The notes: generated by a model not told the origin, from the sequence alone. A stretch of 64,000 bases of DNA from DASUPK01 sp963815665 (GCA_963815665.1 CAWFHN010000005.1:65370-129369), one strand, 5' to 3'; counted from the first letter of the stretch, positions 7,543-16,432 are shown. Numbers and translations are program-made.

Positions 7543-8744
7543 GCACCTGGCGCTCGACGGCCGTTCCGCGGCTCTGGGCGCGCTGGGCCGGCGAGTGGGC
7601 GGGCTTCGCCGGCATCTTCATCGTCACGAACCTCGGCCTGCTCGCCGTCGGCGCGACGCTCGCCGTCCTCCCGCACTACGTCAAGGACAACCTGAACGGC
7701 TCCGACCTCGAGGTCGGCATCGTGAGCGGCGCCTTCGCCCTCACCGGCATCGTCTGCCGCCCGATCGCCGGAAACATGGCCGACCGGCGCGGCCGCAAAC
7801 CGACGGTGATCGTCGGCGCCCTGCTCGCGGCGACGGCGGGCGTCCTCTACTTCGTCCCCGCCGGCATCCCGGGCCTGATCGTCGCCCGCTTCTTCCTGGG
7901 CGCCGGAGAGGGAACGGTCTTCACGGCCGGCTCGGCCTGGAACGTCGACATGGCGCCGGAGGAGCGCCGCGGCCGGATGATCGGGCTCTACGGCCTCGCC
8001 ATCTGGACCGGTCTCACCCTCGGGCCGCCGATCGGCGTCCTGCTCCAGCACGCCGGTGGCTTTGATCTGGTCTGGGCGTTCGCCGCCGGCGCGCCCCTGC
8101 TCGGTGCGGTGATCGCGTCTCGGCTCCCGGAGCAGTACACCCCGGGCGAGAACGTCGACCGCGGCCCGTTCATCTCGCGCGAGGCGCTCGGTCCCGGCGT
8201 GACCTTCGCGCTCAGCGTGGTCGGCTACGCGGCGGTCTCCGCCTTCATCGTGCTCAGCCTCGATCAGCGCGGCATCGGGCACGGGCCGCTGGTCTTCAGC
8301 GTCTTCGCGGCGACCGTGGTCGCGACTCGGCTCGTTGCAGGCCACCTCCCGGATCGAGTCGGCCCCGCCCGCAGCGCGGTCGGCGCGGCCGCTGTCGAGA
8401 CGATCGGGCTGGTTCTCCTCGGTGCCGCCCAGGACCTCGCGGTCGTCATCTTCGGCGCGATCGCGATGGGCGCCGCCTTCTCGCTGCTCTTCCCCTCCCT
8501 TTCGCTGGTCGCCATCAACCGCGTCGGGCCGGAGCGCCGGGGGGTGGCGATGGGCACGTTCACCGCGAACTTCGACCTCGGGATGCTGATCGGCTCGCCG
8601 GCCGTCGGTGCTGCTGCGGCCCTTGGCGGGTACAGCGCCGCCTTCTACGTGGCGGCATTCGCCTCTTTGGCGTGCGCGACGATCGCATTTTCGATGTCTC
8701 GTCGCCCGGCATTCGAACCTCTCCCCAGTACCCTCCGGGCTTGA
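7539..8744 (+). CDS. MFS transporter, 12-helix type
   Basis: 401 residues with about 12 hydrophobic segments. The helix 2-3 loop NMADRRGRKPTVIVG is a clear MFS motif A, and a second copy (GHLPDRVGPARSA) lies in the C-terminal half. The substrate is unknown. The gene is coupled upstream to an acyl-CoA synthetase (ATGA) and downstream to an aminotransferase (TGATG), which suggests import or export of a metabolite handled by those enzymes rather than a general drug pump. Confidence 0.88.
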   Translation: MSTWRSTAVPRLWARWAGEWAGFAGIFIVTNLGLLAVGATLAVLPHYVKDNLNGSDLEVGIVSGAFALTGIVCRPIAGNMADRRGRKPTVIVGALLAATAGVLYFVPAGIPGLIVARFFLGAGEGTVFTAGSAWNVDMAPEERRGRMIGLYGLAIWTGLTLGPPIGVLLQHAGGFDLVWAFAAGAPLLGAVIASRLPEQYTPGENVDRGPFISREALGPGVTFALSVVGYAAVSAFIVLSLDQRGIGHGPLVFSVFAATVVATRLVAGHLPDRVGPARSAVGAAAVETIGLVLLGAAQDLAVVIFGAIAMGAAFSLLFPSLSLVAINRVGPERRGVAMGTFTANFDLGMLIGSPAVGAAAALGGYSAAFYVAAFASLACATIAFSMSRRPAFEPLPSTLRA

Positions 8745-10132
8745 TGGCCCAGAGGACCACAGCAGCCGACTCGGCGGTCGACCGCAAGCTGATCAACAAG
8801 CTCACCGAGGAGCAGATGGCTCGCTTCCGCGAGCACACGCCGACCTCGGCGGAGTACTTCGACCGCGCCCGCAAGGTGATGCCGGGCGGCGTTCCATCGT
8901 CCTTCCAGCTCAACGACCCCTGGCCCGTCTACATCGACCGCGGCAAGGGCGCCCTGGTCTGGGACGTAGACGGCTCCGAGTACGTCGACTTCCACAACGG
9001 CTTCGGCGTGATGTGCGTCGGGCACGCGAATCCGGTGATCGGCGAGGCGGTCAAGGCCCGCCACGACGAGGGCACCCACTTCGCCGCGCCGACCAACGGC
9101 TCGATCGTCTCGGCGCAGAACCTGGTCCAGCGCTTCGGCCTGCCGATGTGGCGCTTCTCGAACTCGGGGACGGAGTCGACGATGTCAGCCATCCACCTCG
9201 CCCGGGGCGCCACCGACCGCGACCTGATCATCAAGGTCGAGGGCTCCTACGACGGCCACCACGACGCGGTGATGGTCTCCTGCTACCCCGACCTCGAGGA
9301 GCTCGGCCCGCGCGAGAGCCCGAACGCGATCCCTTTCGGCTCCGGCTATCCCAAGGCCGTCGTCGACCTGACGGTGCCCGTGCCGTTCAACGACGCCGAG
9401 ATCTTGGAGGGAATCTTCAAGAAGCACGAGGGCGAGATCGCGGGGATGATCATCGAGCCGGCGATGATGAACATCAACATCATCCCCCCGAAGGAGGGCT
9501 ACCTCCAGCGGGTGCGCGAGCTCTGCGACGAGCACGGCGCGAAGCTGATCTTCGACGAGGTGAAGACTGGCGCCACCATCTCCTACGGCGGCGCCACCCA
9601 GCGCTTCGGCGTCACCCCGGACATGATCTGCCTGGCCAAGGCGATCTGCGGCGGCTACCCCGGCGGGGCGATCGGGATGACGGAGGAGCTCGGCGAGGTG
9701 GTCGCCTCGGACAAGGTCCACCAGATCGGCACCTTCAACGGCAATCCGCTGGTGATGGCGGCCGCGGAGGCCACGCTCACCAAGGTCCTCACCCCGGACA
9801 TCTACGAGAAGCTCGAGGCGACCAACGAGGCCCTCAAGGCCCGCTGCCAGGAGGTCATCGACAAGTACGGCCTCCCCGCCTACGCGCAGGGCCTGGGCGC
9901 GAAGGGCTGCGTCATCTTCGCGCCCGAGCCCATCTACGAGTACCGCGACTATCTGACCAAGGTCGACGGCGACCTATCCACCCTCGCCTGGCTCTACCAC
10001 ATGAACCACGGCATCTTCATGACTCCGGGCGTCGAGGAGGAGTGGACTCTCTCGATCGCCCACGAGCAGGAGCACATCGACCGCTACGTGGCCGCCTTCG
10101 AGGCGTTCGCGTCCGACGTGTCCGGCTCCTAG
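8744..10132 (+). CDS. Class III PLP aminotransferase, glutamate-1-semialdehyde aminomutase-like
   Basis: 462 residues with class III signatures: RKVMPGGVPSSF near the N terminus, the phosphate-binding SNSGTESTMSAI, the cofactor aspartate in LIFDEVKTG, and the Schiff-base lysine in CLAKAICGGYPGGA. Sequence style is like HemL and the related aspartate-aminotransferase-family proteins. A heme role is not favoured because no other heme gene is nearby and the gene is the third member of an acyl-CoA synthetase / transporter operon. An amino-acid or amine catabolic role is the inference. ATG 8744 overlaps the MFS stop. Confidence 0.85.
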   Translation: MAQRTTAADSAVDRKLINKLTEEQMARFREHTPTSAEYFDRARKVMPGGVPSSFQLNDPWPVYIDRGKGALVWDVDGSEYVDFHNGFGVMCVGHANPVIGEAVKARHDEGTHFAAPTNGSIVSAQNLVQRFGLPMWRFSNSGTESTMSAIHLARGATDRDLIIKVEGSYDGHHDAVMVSCYPDLEELGPRESPNAIPFGSGYPKAVVDLTVPVPFNDAEILEGIFKKHEGEIAGMIIEPAMMNINIIPPKEGYLQRVRELCDEHGAKLIFDEVKTGATISYGGATQRFGVTPDMICLAKAICGGYPGGAIGMTEELGEVVASDKVHQIGTFNGNPLVMAAAEATLTKVLTPDIYEKLEATNEALKARCQEVIDKYGLPAYAQGLGAKGCVIFAPEPIYEYRDYLTKVDGDLSTLAWLYHMNHGIFMTPGVEEEWTLSIAHEQEHIDRYVAAFEAFASDVSGS

Positions 10133-10518
10133 GCCGACGCGCCGTTCAGCTCGAGGGCGCCCCGCGCGGCCTCGACGTCCTCGGTGACGATCACCAGCCG
10201 GACGCCGCTGAAGATCGTGTAGGCGACGTCGACGCTGACGCCCGCGTCCGCCAGGTCCCTGGCGATCTCTCCCATCGAGCCGGGCTTGTCGTGCAGATCG
10301 ACGATGACCGCCTCCCGCTCGTCGGCGACGTCGATGCCGGCGTCCGCCAGCGCCGCCTTCGCGGCGGCCTCGTCCTCAACCAGGATGTGGATGAACCCCT
10401 TGCCGTCCCCCACCATCGCGCAGAGCCCTTCGATGTTCACCCCGCCCTTGCCCGTGGCCTCCCCCAGCTCAGCCAGCTTGCCCGGCCTGTCCTCCATGAT
10501 CACCGTCAGGTCCTTCAT
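10129..10518 (-). CDS. Tandem ACT-domain protein
   Basis: 129 residues made of two ACT modules: the first begins MKDLTVIMEDRPGKLAEL, the second VIVDLHDKPGSMGEIARDL. Each has the beta-alpha-beta start with the conserved Gly between strand 1 and helix 1 (RPGKL, KPGSM). Stand-alone ACT proteins bind amino acids and act as sensors or regulators; there is no catalytic domain here. The gene is convergent with the aminotransferase gene and overlaps it by 4 bp, and a link with amino acid metabolism is plausible. Confidence 0.85.
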   Translation of the reverse strand: MKDLTVIMEDRPGKLAELGEATGKGGVNIEGLCAMVGDGKGFIHILVEDEAAAKAALADAGIDVADEREAVIVDLHDKPGSMGEIARDLADAGVSVDVAYTIFSGVRLVIVTEDVEAARGALELNGASA

Positions 10519-10630
10519 CGCGGCCTCACTCTAATTCGGCGGCGGTGTTTGTGGCCGCCGTTGATCTAGCCGCATCATTTACTTCGAGGGCGGCGATGTC
10601 AAACGGCGGACCGTGGGTAGCCTCAAAGGG

Positions 10631-12640
10631 ATGCCGAATCGCCTCGCACAGGAAACCAGCCCCTACCTGCTCCAGCACAAGGACAACCCGGTCGACTGGC
10701 GCCCATGGGGCCCGGAGGCGCTCGGACAGGCGGCGGCCGAGGACAAGCCGATCGTGCTGTCGGTCGGCTATTCCGCCTGTCACTGGTGCCACGTTATGGA
10801 GCGCGAGTCATTCGAGGACCCGACCACGGCCGCCTACATGAACGAGCACTTCGTGCCCATCAAGGTCGACCGCGAGGAGCGGCCCGACGTCGACGACATC
10901 TACATGGAGGCCGTCCAGGGCATGACCGGCCAGGGCGGCTGGCCGCTGACCGTCTTCCTCGACTCCGAGGGTGTCCCGTTCTACGGGGGCACCTACTTCC
11001 CACCCGAGCCCCGCCATGGGCTGCCCAGCTTCAAGCAGGTCCTGGAGGCCACCGCCGGCGCGTATGGGACCCAGCGCGAGGAGCTCCGCGAGGCCTCGTC
11101 CCGGATCAGGGAGTCGCTCGGGATGACCGCCCAGATCGCCCCATCCGAGCAGCCGCTCGACCAGTCGGTCTTCGACCGGGCCGTATCGGGCCTGCAGGGC
11201 AACTTCGACCAGGCGAACGGGGGCTTTGGCCCCGCGCCCAAGTTCCCGCCCGCGAGCACCCTGGAGTTTCTCCTCGCCCGCGGCGTGACCCAGCCGGTGC
11301 AGGTCACCCTCGACAAGATGATGCACGGGGGGATCTACGACCAACTCGGAGGCGGCTTCGCCAGGTACTCCGTCGATCCGAACTGGCTCGTTCCCCACTT
11401 CGAGAAGATGCTCTACGACAACGCCCTGCTGGCCCGGGTCTACCTCCACGGCTGGCAGGTGTCCGGCGAGGACCGGTGGATGCGCGTCTGCACCGAGACT
11501 CTCGACTGGGCGCTGCGCGAGATGTGCGGGCCGGAGGGAGGCTTCTACTCAGCGCTGGACGCTGATTCAGACGGCGAGGAGGGCCGCTTCTACGTCTGGG
11601 AGGAAGCGGAGATGCGCCAGGCCCTCGGGGACGCCGGGATCGCCGCCGATGCGACGGAGCGGGTCCTCGGCTACTGGGGCGTGAGCGCGGCCGGCAACTT
11701 CGAGGGCAGGAACATCCTCCACGTGCCGCTGGGCGCGAGCGCTCAGCAGCCGCCCGAACTGGGCGATGCCCGCACCGCCCTCTACGCCTGGCGCGACAGG
11801 CGAGTGCGCCCCGGCCTCGACGACAAGCGGCTCTGCTCCTGGAATGCCCTGATGATCGCGGCGCTCGCCGACGCGGGAGCCGCGCTCGGGCGCCAGGACT
11901 ATCTCGACGCCGCCTCGGCATGCGCCCGCTTCGTCTGGGAGTGCATGCGGGACTCGGACGGTCACCTGCTGCGCACCTGGAAGGATGGCAAAGCGCGCCT
12001 CAACGCCTATCTCGAGGACCACGCCTTCCTGCTCGAGGCGCTGCTGCGGCTCTACGAGGCGACGCTCGAGGTCCGCTGGTTCGACGCCGCGCGCGAGACC
12101 GCCGACTCGATGATCGAGCGCTTCTCCGACGATGAACGCGGCGCCTTCTTCACCACATCCAACGATCATGAGGAGCTGATCGTGCGCCGCAAGGACGTCG
12201 GCGACCACCCGATCCCGTCGGGCAACTCCTCCGCGGCCTACGGCCTTCTGCGGCTATCCGCCCTCACGGGCGAGAGCGACTACGAGAAACGGGCGGTTGG
12301 CACGATGCGCGTCTTCGTCCCCGCCGCGCTTCAGCACCCGGACGCATTCGGCCACCTGCTCCAGGCGATCGACTTCCACCTCTCAGCCGTCCGAGAAGTG
12401 GCCCTGGTCTCCCCGGGCAATGGAGCGGGCGATTCGGCGTCCCTGGGCGAGCTGGCGAAGGTCGTCCGCTCAGCGCACCGCCCGCACATCGTCCTGGCGG
12501 GAGGCCCCGAGGGCAGCGACCGGCCGGAACTGCTCAAGGAAAGACCGGCCGTCGAAGGCAAGCCGTCCGCCTACGTCTGCGAACACTTCGCATGCAAGGC
12601 GCCAGTAACCGACCCGCAGGCCCTCGCTGACCTGCTCTAA
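10631..12640 (+). CDS. YyaL/SPATA20-like thioredoxin-fold protein (DUF255)
   Basis: 669 residues. An N-terminal thioredoxin-like domain (about 1-165) starts with the family hallmark SPYLLQHKDNPVDW and carries CHWCHVM as the CxxC site. The remaining ~500 residues are an (alpha/alpha)6-barrel-like region with NGGFGPAPKFP, HFEKMLYDNA and DKRLCSWNALMI. The family (bacterial YyaL, mammalian spermatogenesis-associated protein 20) is widespread but biochemically poorly defined. ATG 10631 is preferred over an upstream GTG at 10613 because it begins at the conserved MPNRLAQETSPYL. Length matches the family. Confidence 0.92.
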   Translation: MPNRLAQETSPYLLQHKDNPVDWRPWGPEALGQAAAEDKPIVLSVGYSACHWCHVMERESFEDPTTAAYMNEHFVPIKVDREERPDVDDIYMEAVQGMTGQGGWPLTVFLDSEGVPFYGGTYFPPEPRHGLPSFKQVLEATAGAYGTQREELREASSRIRESLGMTAQIAPSEQPLDQSVFDRAVSGLQGNFDQANGGFGPAPKFPPASTLEFLLARGVTQPVQVTLDKMMHGGIYDQLGGGFARYSVDPNWLVPHFEKMLYDNALLARVYLHGWQVSGEDRWMRVCTETLDWALREMCGPEGGFYSALDADSDGEEGRFYVWEEAEMRQALGDAGIAADATERVLGYWGVSAAGNFEGRNILHVPLGASAQQPPELGDARTALYAWRDRRVRPGLDDKRLCSWNALMIAALADAGAALGRQDYLDAASACARFVWECMRDSDGHLLRTWKDGKARLNAYLEDHAFLLEALLRLYEATLEVRWFDAARETADSMIERFSDDERGAFFTTSNDHEELIVRRKDVGDHPIPSGNSSAAYGLLRLSALTGESDYEKRAVGTMRVFVPAALQHPDAFGHLLQAIDFHLSAVREVALVSPGNGAGDSASLGELAKVVRSAHRPHIVLAGGPEGSDRPELLKERPAVEGKPSAYVCEHFACKAPVTDPQALADLL

Positions 12641-12641
12641 C

Positions 12642-12730
12642 GCATCTCGCGCGGGTGGCGCGGAATCTCAGCCGCGGCGAGATGCCTCGATCCGCGGTGA
12701 GATTCCGCGACAGGACCCGCGCGCCGATGC
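12642..12730. terminator. Long imperfect palindrome between convergent genes, likely bidirectional terminator
   Basis: The whole gap between the YyaL-like stop and the glnA stop folds on itself. Arms GCATC/GATGC, CGCGGGT/ACCCGCG, CGCGGAATCTCA (about 12659-12670) with TGAGATTCCGCG (12698-12709), and inner CCGCGG/CCGCGG pair in order. There is no U-tract on either strand. Position between convergent genes fits termination; a cruciform-forming repeat is the alternative. Confidence 0.6.
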
Positions 12731-12751
12731 TCTAGAGCGTGCGCCGAGGCG

Positions 12752-14104
12752 CTACAGAATCGGCAGGAACTGCTCGATCTCGTAAGGCGTCACCTGCACC
12801 CGGTAGTCCTCCCACTCCGAGCGCTTGATCTCCACGAACCGGTTGAACGCGTGCTCGCCGAGAATCCTCAGCACGAGCTCCGACTCCGCGGCGACCTCGA
12901 TCGCCTCGCCGAGCGTCTCCGGCAGCTGCTCGATCCCACGCCGCTGACGTTCCTCCGGGGTCAGGTGGTAGAGGTTCTGCTCCATCGGCTCCGGAAGCTC
13001 GTAGCCGTGCTCGATTCCTTCGAGCCCCGCGTGCAGCATCCCCGCGAAGCAGAGGTACGGATTGCAGGCCGGGTCGGGACAGCGCAGCTCCGCCCGCGTG
13101 GCCTGCTCCTTGCCCGGGTGGTAGAGCGGCACGCGGATCAATGCCGAGCGGTTCCTTCTTGACCAGGAGAGGTAGACCGGCGCCTCGTAGCCGGGGACCA
13201 GGCGCTTGTAGGAGTTCACCCACTGCGCGAAGAGCGGTGAGATCTCCCGCGCGTGCTTGAGCTGGCCGGCGATGAAGGCCTTGCCGACGTCGGAGAGGAA
13301 ATACTGGTCGTCCGCATCGAAGAAGGCGTTCTTGCCTTCCTTCGAGAGCGACTGGTGGACGTGCATCCCCGAGCCGTTCTCACCTTGGAGGGGCTTCGGC
13401 ATGAAGGTCGCGTGCCAGCCGTACTTCATGGCGTACTCCTTGACGGTGATCCGGTAGGTCATGCAGTCGTCGGACATCGCGAGCGCGCCCTTGTAGCGCA
13501 TGTCCACCTCGTGCTGGGAAGGGCCCACCTCGTGATGCGTGTACTCGACGTGGATGCCGAGCTGCTCGAGCGCGAGCACCGTCTCGCGGCGGACGTCGGA
13601 GCCGGCGTCAAGCGTCGTCAGGTCGAAGTAGCCGCCCTCGTCCAGGATCTCCGGCGTGCCGGACTCCGGCTTCGAGGAGCGGAAGTAGAAGTACTCGAGC
13701 TCGGGGCCGATGTTGTAGTCGTCGAAGCCCATCTCCCTGGCCCGGTCGACCGCCTTGCGCATGATCCAGCGGGGGTCGCCTTCATACGGTTCCCCGCCCG
13801 GCACCTGGATGTCGCAAATCATGCGGGCGGTCCGCTTCTCCTGCTCCGCACGCCAGGGGATCAGCTGGATCGTCGACGCATCGGGCATGGCGATCATGTC
13901 GGACTCCTCGATCGGGTTGAACCCGCTGATCGACGATCCGTCGAATCCCATGCCCCCTTCGAAGGCGTCCTCGAGCTCGGCCGCGTTGATCGAGAAGCTC
14001 TTCAGCTGCCCAAGCAGATCGGTGAACCAGAGCCGGACGAAGCGCACGTCGTTGTCCGCGCAGAACGCGAGCGCCTCCTTGGCGTTGGTCGGGCCGTCTG
14101 CCAT
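12752..14104 (-). CDS. glnA: Glutamine synthetase, type I (alpha-like)
   Basis: 450 residues making glutamine from glutamate, ammonia and ATP. Visible signatures are MGFDGSSISGF (N-terminal beta-grasp), the metal-binding GPELEYF, the ATP-binding NGSGMHVHQSL, and NRSALIRVP in the active site. The length and the lack of the ~25-residue insertion fit GSI-alpha. The region around the adenylylation tyrosine of GSI-beta reads NLYHLTPEERQRRG, close to the Bacillus-type sequence, so adenylylation control is unlikely. It is divergent from a carboxymuconolactone-decarboxylase-like gene, with a palindrome between them. Confidence 0.93.
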   Translation of the reverse strand: MADGPTNAKEALAFCADNDVRFVRLWFTDLLGQLKSFSINAAELEDAFEGGMGFDGSSISGFNPIEESDMIAMPDASTIQLIPWRAEQEKRTARMICDIQVPGGEPYEGDPRWIMRKAVDRAREMGFDDYNIGPELEYFYFRSSKPESGTPEILDEGGYFDLTTLDAGSDVRRETVLALEQLGIHVEYTHHEVGPSQHEVDMRYKGALAMSDDCMTYRITVKEYAMKYGWHATFMPKPLQGENGSGMHVHQSLSKEGKNAFFDADDQYFLSDVGKAFIAGQLKHAREISPLFAQWVNSYKRLVPGYEAPVYLSWSRRNRSALIRVPLYHPGKEQATRAELRCPDPACNPYLCFAGMLHAGLEGIEHGYELPEPMEQNLYHLTPEERQRRGIEQLPETLGEAIEVAAESELVLRILGEHAFNRFVEIKRSEWEDYRVQVTPYEIEQFLPIL

Positions 14105-14187
14105 TGGACGCGGAAAGTTACCGGCGTCTCACATCCGTGGCGCCCCGATCGTCGTATCAGAAAGCAGATTCACGAAAATGGCTGTAC

Positions 14188-14204
14188 ACTTACGCGACGT
14201 AAGT
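14188..14204. promoter_or_regulatory. 17-bp inverted repeat, TetR-style operator candidate
   Basis: ACTTACG-CGA-CGTAAGT has perfect 7-bp arms and lies in the 151-bp gap between the divergent glnA and CMD-like starts. The symmetry and size resemble TetR-family operators, but no such regulator is encoded in the window, so the controlling protein is unknown. Confidence 0.5.
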
Positions 14205-14255
14205 AACCGGCCAAAAGTAAAGTAAAGCCCTTGTGAAACGGCGGAATTGAGAGAA

Positions 14256-14822
14256 ATGACAGTCAAGACAGACGTCAGTCGCTTCCACATCCACGACGAG
14301 CTCACTGCGCCGGACGCCAGCGCTCCCTTGATCAAGAGCATCCAGACCGCCGGCGGCGCCGTCTCGAAGTTTCTCGGCGTGCTAGCCGAGTCCCCCGCCG
14401 CTCTGCGCGGCTACACGCGTCTTCGCACCGAGCTTCGCTCCAGCAAGCTGCCGCGGGGCACCCGCGAGCGGATCGGGCTGGCGGTGGCGGAGTGGCGCAA
14501 CGACCCCTACACGCTGACGCAGTATGCGCGCACAGCGCGCGTCGCCGGACTCGGTCTCGACGAGGTCGCCCGGGCCCGCAACTTCACCTCCTCCGATGAG
14601 AAGGAGGCGGCCTTGCTGACCCTGATCCGGGAGACACTCGATCCTTCGGAGCGTCCGCCCCACCACCTGGTGGAGGAGGCGCGGGAGGCCGGCTGGAGCG
14701 ACGAGGAGATCCTTGACGCCGTTGCCGACGCGGCCCTGGCGGAGTTCGAGAGCCTGTTCGCCTCAGTTGCGGCGTTGCCGCAGGAGGGCGATCCCGCGGT
14801 TCTCAGGTCGGCGGCGGCGTAG
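14256..14822 (+). CDS. Carboxymuconolactone decarboxylase/AhpD-fold protein without the CxxC
   Basis: 188 residues in an all-helical AhpD-like fold. PAALRGYTRLRTEL and LPRGTRERIGLAVAEW correspond to the two helices before the active site. Where peroxidase members carry ExxxCxxCxxxH, this protein reads EWRNDPYTLTQYART, so both redox cysteines are absent and the DPYT tetrad occupies their place. It is therefore unlikely to be an alkylhydroperoxidase. A TTG nine bases upstream is an alternative start. The upstream 17-bp palindrome suggests regulated expression. Confidence 0.72.
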   Translation: MTVKTDVSRFHIHDELTAPDASAPLIKSIQTAGGAVSKFLGVLAESPAALRGYTRLRTELRSSKLPRGTRERIGLAVAEWRNDPYTLTQYARTARVAGLGLDEVARARNFTSSDEKEAALLTLIRETLDPSERPPHHLVEEAREAGWSDEEILDAVADAALAEFESLFASVAALPQEGDPAVLRSAAA

Positions 14823-14826
14823 CCGG

Positions 14827-15279
14827 CTAGGGCGTGGTCGGCGGCGGCGAGACCGTCGCCTCGATCGGACCCGAGCCGACCGCGAGGAAGCCGACGCGCT
14901 TCGCCGTCTTCTTGGTCAGGTCCCAGGCGTAGCCCTTGTGGAAGGGCCCGCGGTCGATCACCGTCGCGGTCACGCTCTTGGCGCCGTAGCTGAACGTGAC
15001 CTGCGTGCCGCAGGGAAGCTTCCGGTGCGCGACGCCCAGCGTTCTCTTCTTCAGCTTGACACCGCAGGCCGTGGACTTGCCCCAGAAGCCCGGGCCATAC
15101 CAGGTGGCCGCCTTGAAGACGGTCCAGCTGCCCGGGGAGGTGCTGGGCGTGGCGGTCGGTTCGGTGGTGGTTCCGCCTGGAATCCCGCCCGTTTGCGCGC
15201 TCGCGAACGGTGCCGCGAACAGCAGCGCGGCGCCACACGCGAATCCCGCAATCGCACGAATTGTTCGCTTGCCCGTCAA
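14827..15279 (-). CDS. Secreted RlpA-like double-psi beta-barrel protein
   Basis: 150 residues. A signal peptide (positively charged start, hydrophobic core, FASAQT cleavage region about residue 29) is followed by a Thr/Pro linker and an RlpA-like barrel. ATWYGPGFWGKSTACG and RKLPCGTQVTFSY hold the two cysteines, and VIDRGPFHKGYAWDLT carries the conserved Asp and the final Asp-Leu. RlpA proteins are murein lytic transglycosylases or peptidoglycan-associated barrels. Here a c-di-AMP riboswitch precedes the gene, as is known for actinobacterial wall-remodelling genes such as rpf, so a role in peptidoglycan turnover is the inference. Confidence 0.85.
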   Translation of the reverse strand: MTGKRTIRAIAGFACGAALLFAAPFASAQTGGIPGGTTTEPTATPSTSPGSWTVFKAATWYGPGFWGKSTACGVKLKKRTLGVAHRKLPCGTQVTFSYGAKSVTATVIDRGPFHKGYAWDLTKKTAKRVGFLAVGSGPIEATVSPPPTTP

Positions 15280-15283
15280 ACCT

Positions 15284-15396
15284 TCCTCTTTCGTTGCTTA
15301 CGGGGTTAGCTGACGGGCTCGCGCTGAAAGATCGCGCTACACGGCGCCTTGGCCGCGATTCGCCCCAACTGGTGGGTCCCCCGCTCTCCAACCTTT
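15284..15396 (-). ncRNA. c-di-AMP riboswitch (ydaO/yuaA class)
   Basis: On the minus strand the leader of the RlpA-like gene contains the ydaO consensus blocks in order: GAGCGGGGGACCCA, TTGGGGCGAATC, then CCCGTCAGCTAACCCCGTAAGC, which compare nearly base for base with the Bacillus ydaO aptamer. The loop between the first two blocks is very short. c-di-AMP binding by this class typically turns expression off. The aptamer ends just before AGAGGAAGG and the ATG. Confidence 0.93.
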
Positions 15397-15539
15397 TTTT
15401 AAGTGGATGGAGACTCAGCGGAAGTGCGTGGCGCAGCCTAGCAAAGGTGTCCTTGTTGTCCGCCAGCAGATATCGAGTCGGTCGTTCAGCCTCGAACCTT
15501 CATCGCGCATGGAATCGCCCACTCCATATGCTCCGGCCG

Positions 15540-16376
15540 ATGCCATCGGCGCTGGTCACCGGAGCAGGACGCGGCATGGGGCTGGAGATCGCCCGGCGGC
15601 TTGCCGGCCGCGGCTACGACGTCGCGGTCACCGACGTCGACGAGGCGACCGCGTCGGCAGGCGCCGATCAGATTGGTGAGCGCGCCTGGTCCCGCCCACT
15701 GGACGTCACCGACGCCGAAGCCTGTCGCGCCGCCGCCGCCGAGATGGTCGAGCGCACCGGCTCGTTGGACGTCTGGGTCAACAACGCAGGCATCCTGATC
15801 ACCGGGCTCGCCCACGAGCAGGGGGTTGACGTGCACCGCCGGATGCTCGAGGTCAACGCCATCGGGACCATGAACGGGACGCTTGCGGCGATCGAGCGGA
15901 TGCGCGCGGCGGGAAGCGGTCACATCATCAACCTGATCTCCCTGGCCGGGCTCGCCGCGGCCACCGGAATCGTCGGCTACTCCGCCAGCAAGCACGCGGC
16001 GATCGCCTTCAGCCTCGGCACCGCCGCCGATCTGCGGCGCTCCGGGCTTCCGGGGATCCACATCTCCTGCGTCTGCCCCGACGGCGTCTGGACGCCGATG
16101 ATCAACGACAAGCTCGACGATCCGAACGACGCGCTCTCCTTCTCCGGGGTGATGCTGATGCCCGAGCAGGTCGCGGAGCGAATCGAGGGGCTGCTCGACA
16201 GGCCGAAGCCCGTGCTCGCCATCCCGGCCTGGCGGGGCCAGTTCGCGCGCTTCTTCGATCGCCACCCCAAGCTCTCTCTCCGCCTCACCCCCGTCCTGAT
16301 GCGCGACGCGCTCCGCCGCCAGCGCGCCTTCCGCAAGAAGGTGGCGTCGGGCAAGTGGCCTCCGAAGTCCCCCTGA
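15540..16376 (+). CDS. Short-chain dehydrogenase/reductase
   Basis: 278 residues of classical SDR type. The nucleotide loop is TGAGRGMGLEIARRL, the NNAG motif is VWVNNAGILITG, the catalytic Ser lies in LISLAGLAA, and the YxxxK pair is in GYSASKHAAI. An Asp after beta-2 (VTDVDEAT) suggests NAD preference. The substrate is unknown. The region before the start overlaps the riboswitch of the divergent RlpA gene; an in-frame ATG at 15528 is an alternative start. The end overlaps the region in which the next methyltransferase could begin. Confidence 0.87.
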   Translation: MPSALVTGAGRGMGLEIARRLAGRGYDVAVTDVDEATASAGADQIGERAWSRPLDVTDAEACRAAAAEMVERTGSLDVWVNNAGILITGLAHEQGVDVHRRMLEVNAIGTMNGTLAAIERMRAAGSGHIINLISLAGLAAATGIVGYSASKHAAIAFSLGTAADLRRSGLPGIHISCVCPDGVWTPMINDKLDDPNDALSFSGVMLMPEQVAERIEGLLDRPKPVLAIPAWRGQFARFFDRHPKLSLRLTPVLMRDALRRQRAFRKKVASGKWPPKSP

Positions 16377-16432
16377 GGGGACCACACGACCCCGGCACCA
16401 GGGCCGGTCGCTTCCACACGGTGCGAGGGCGG

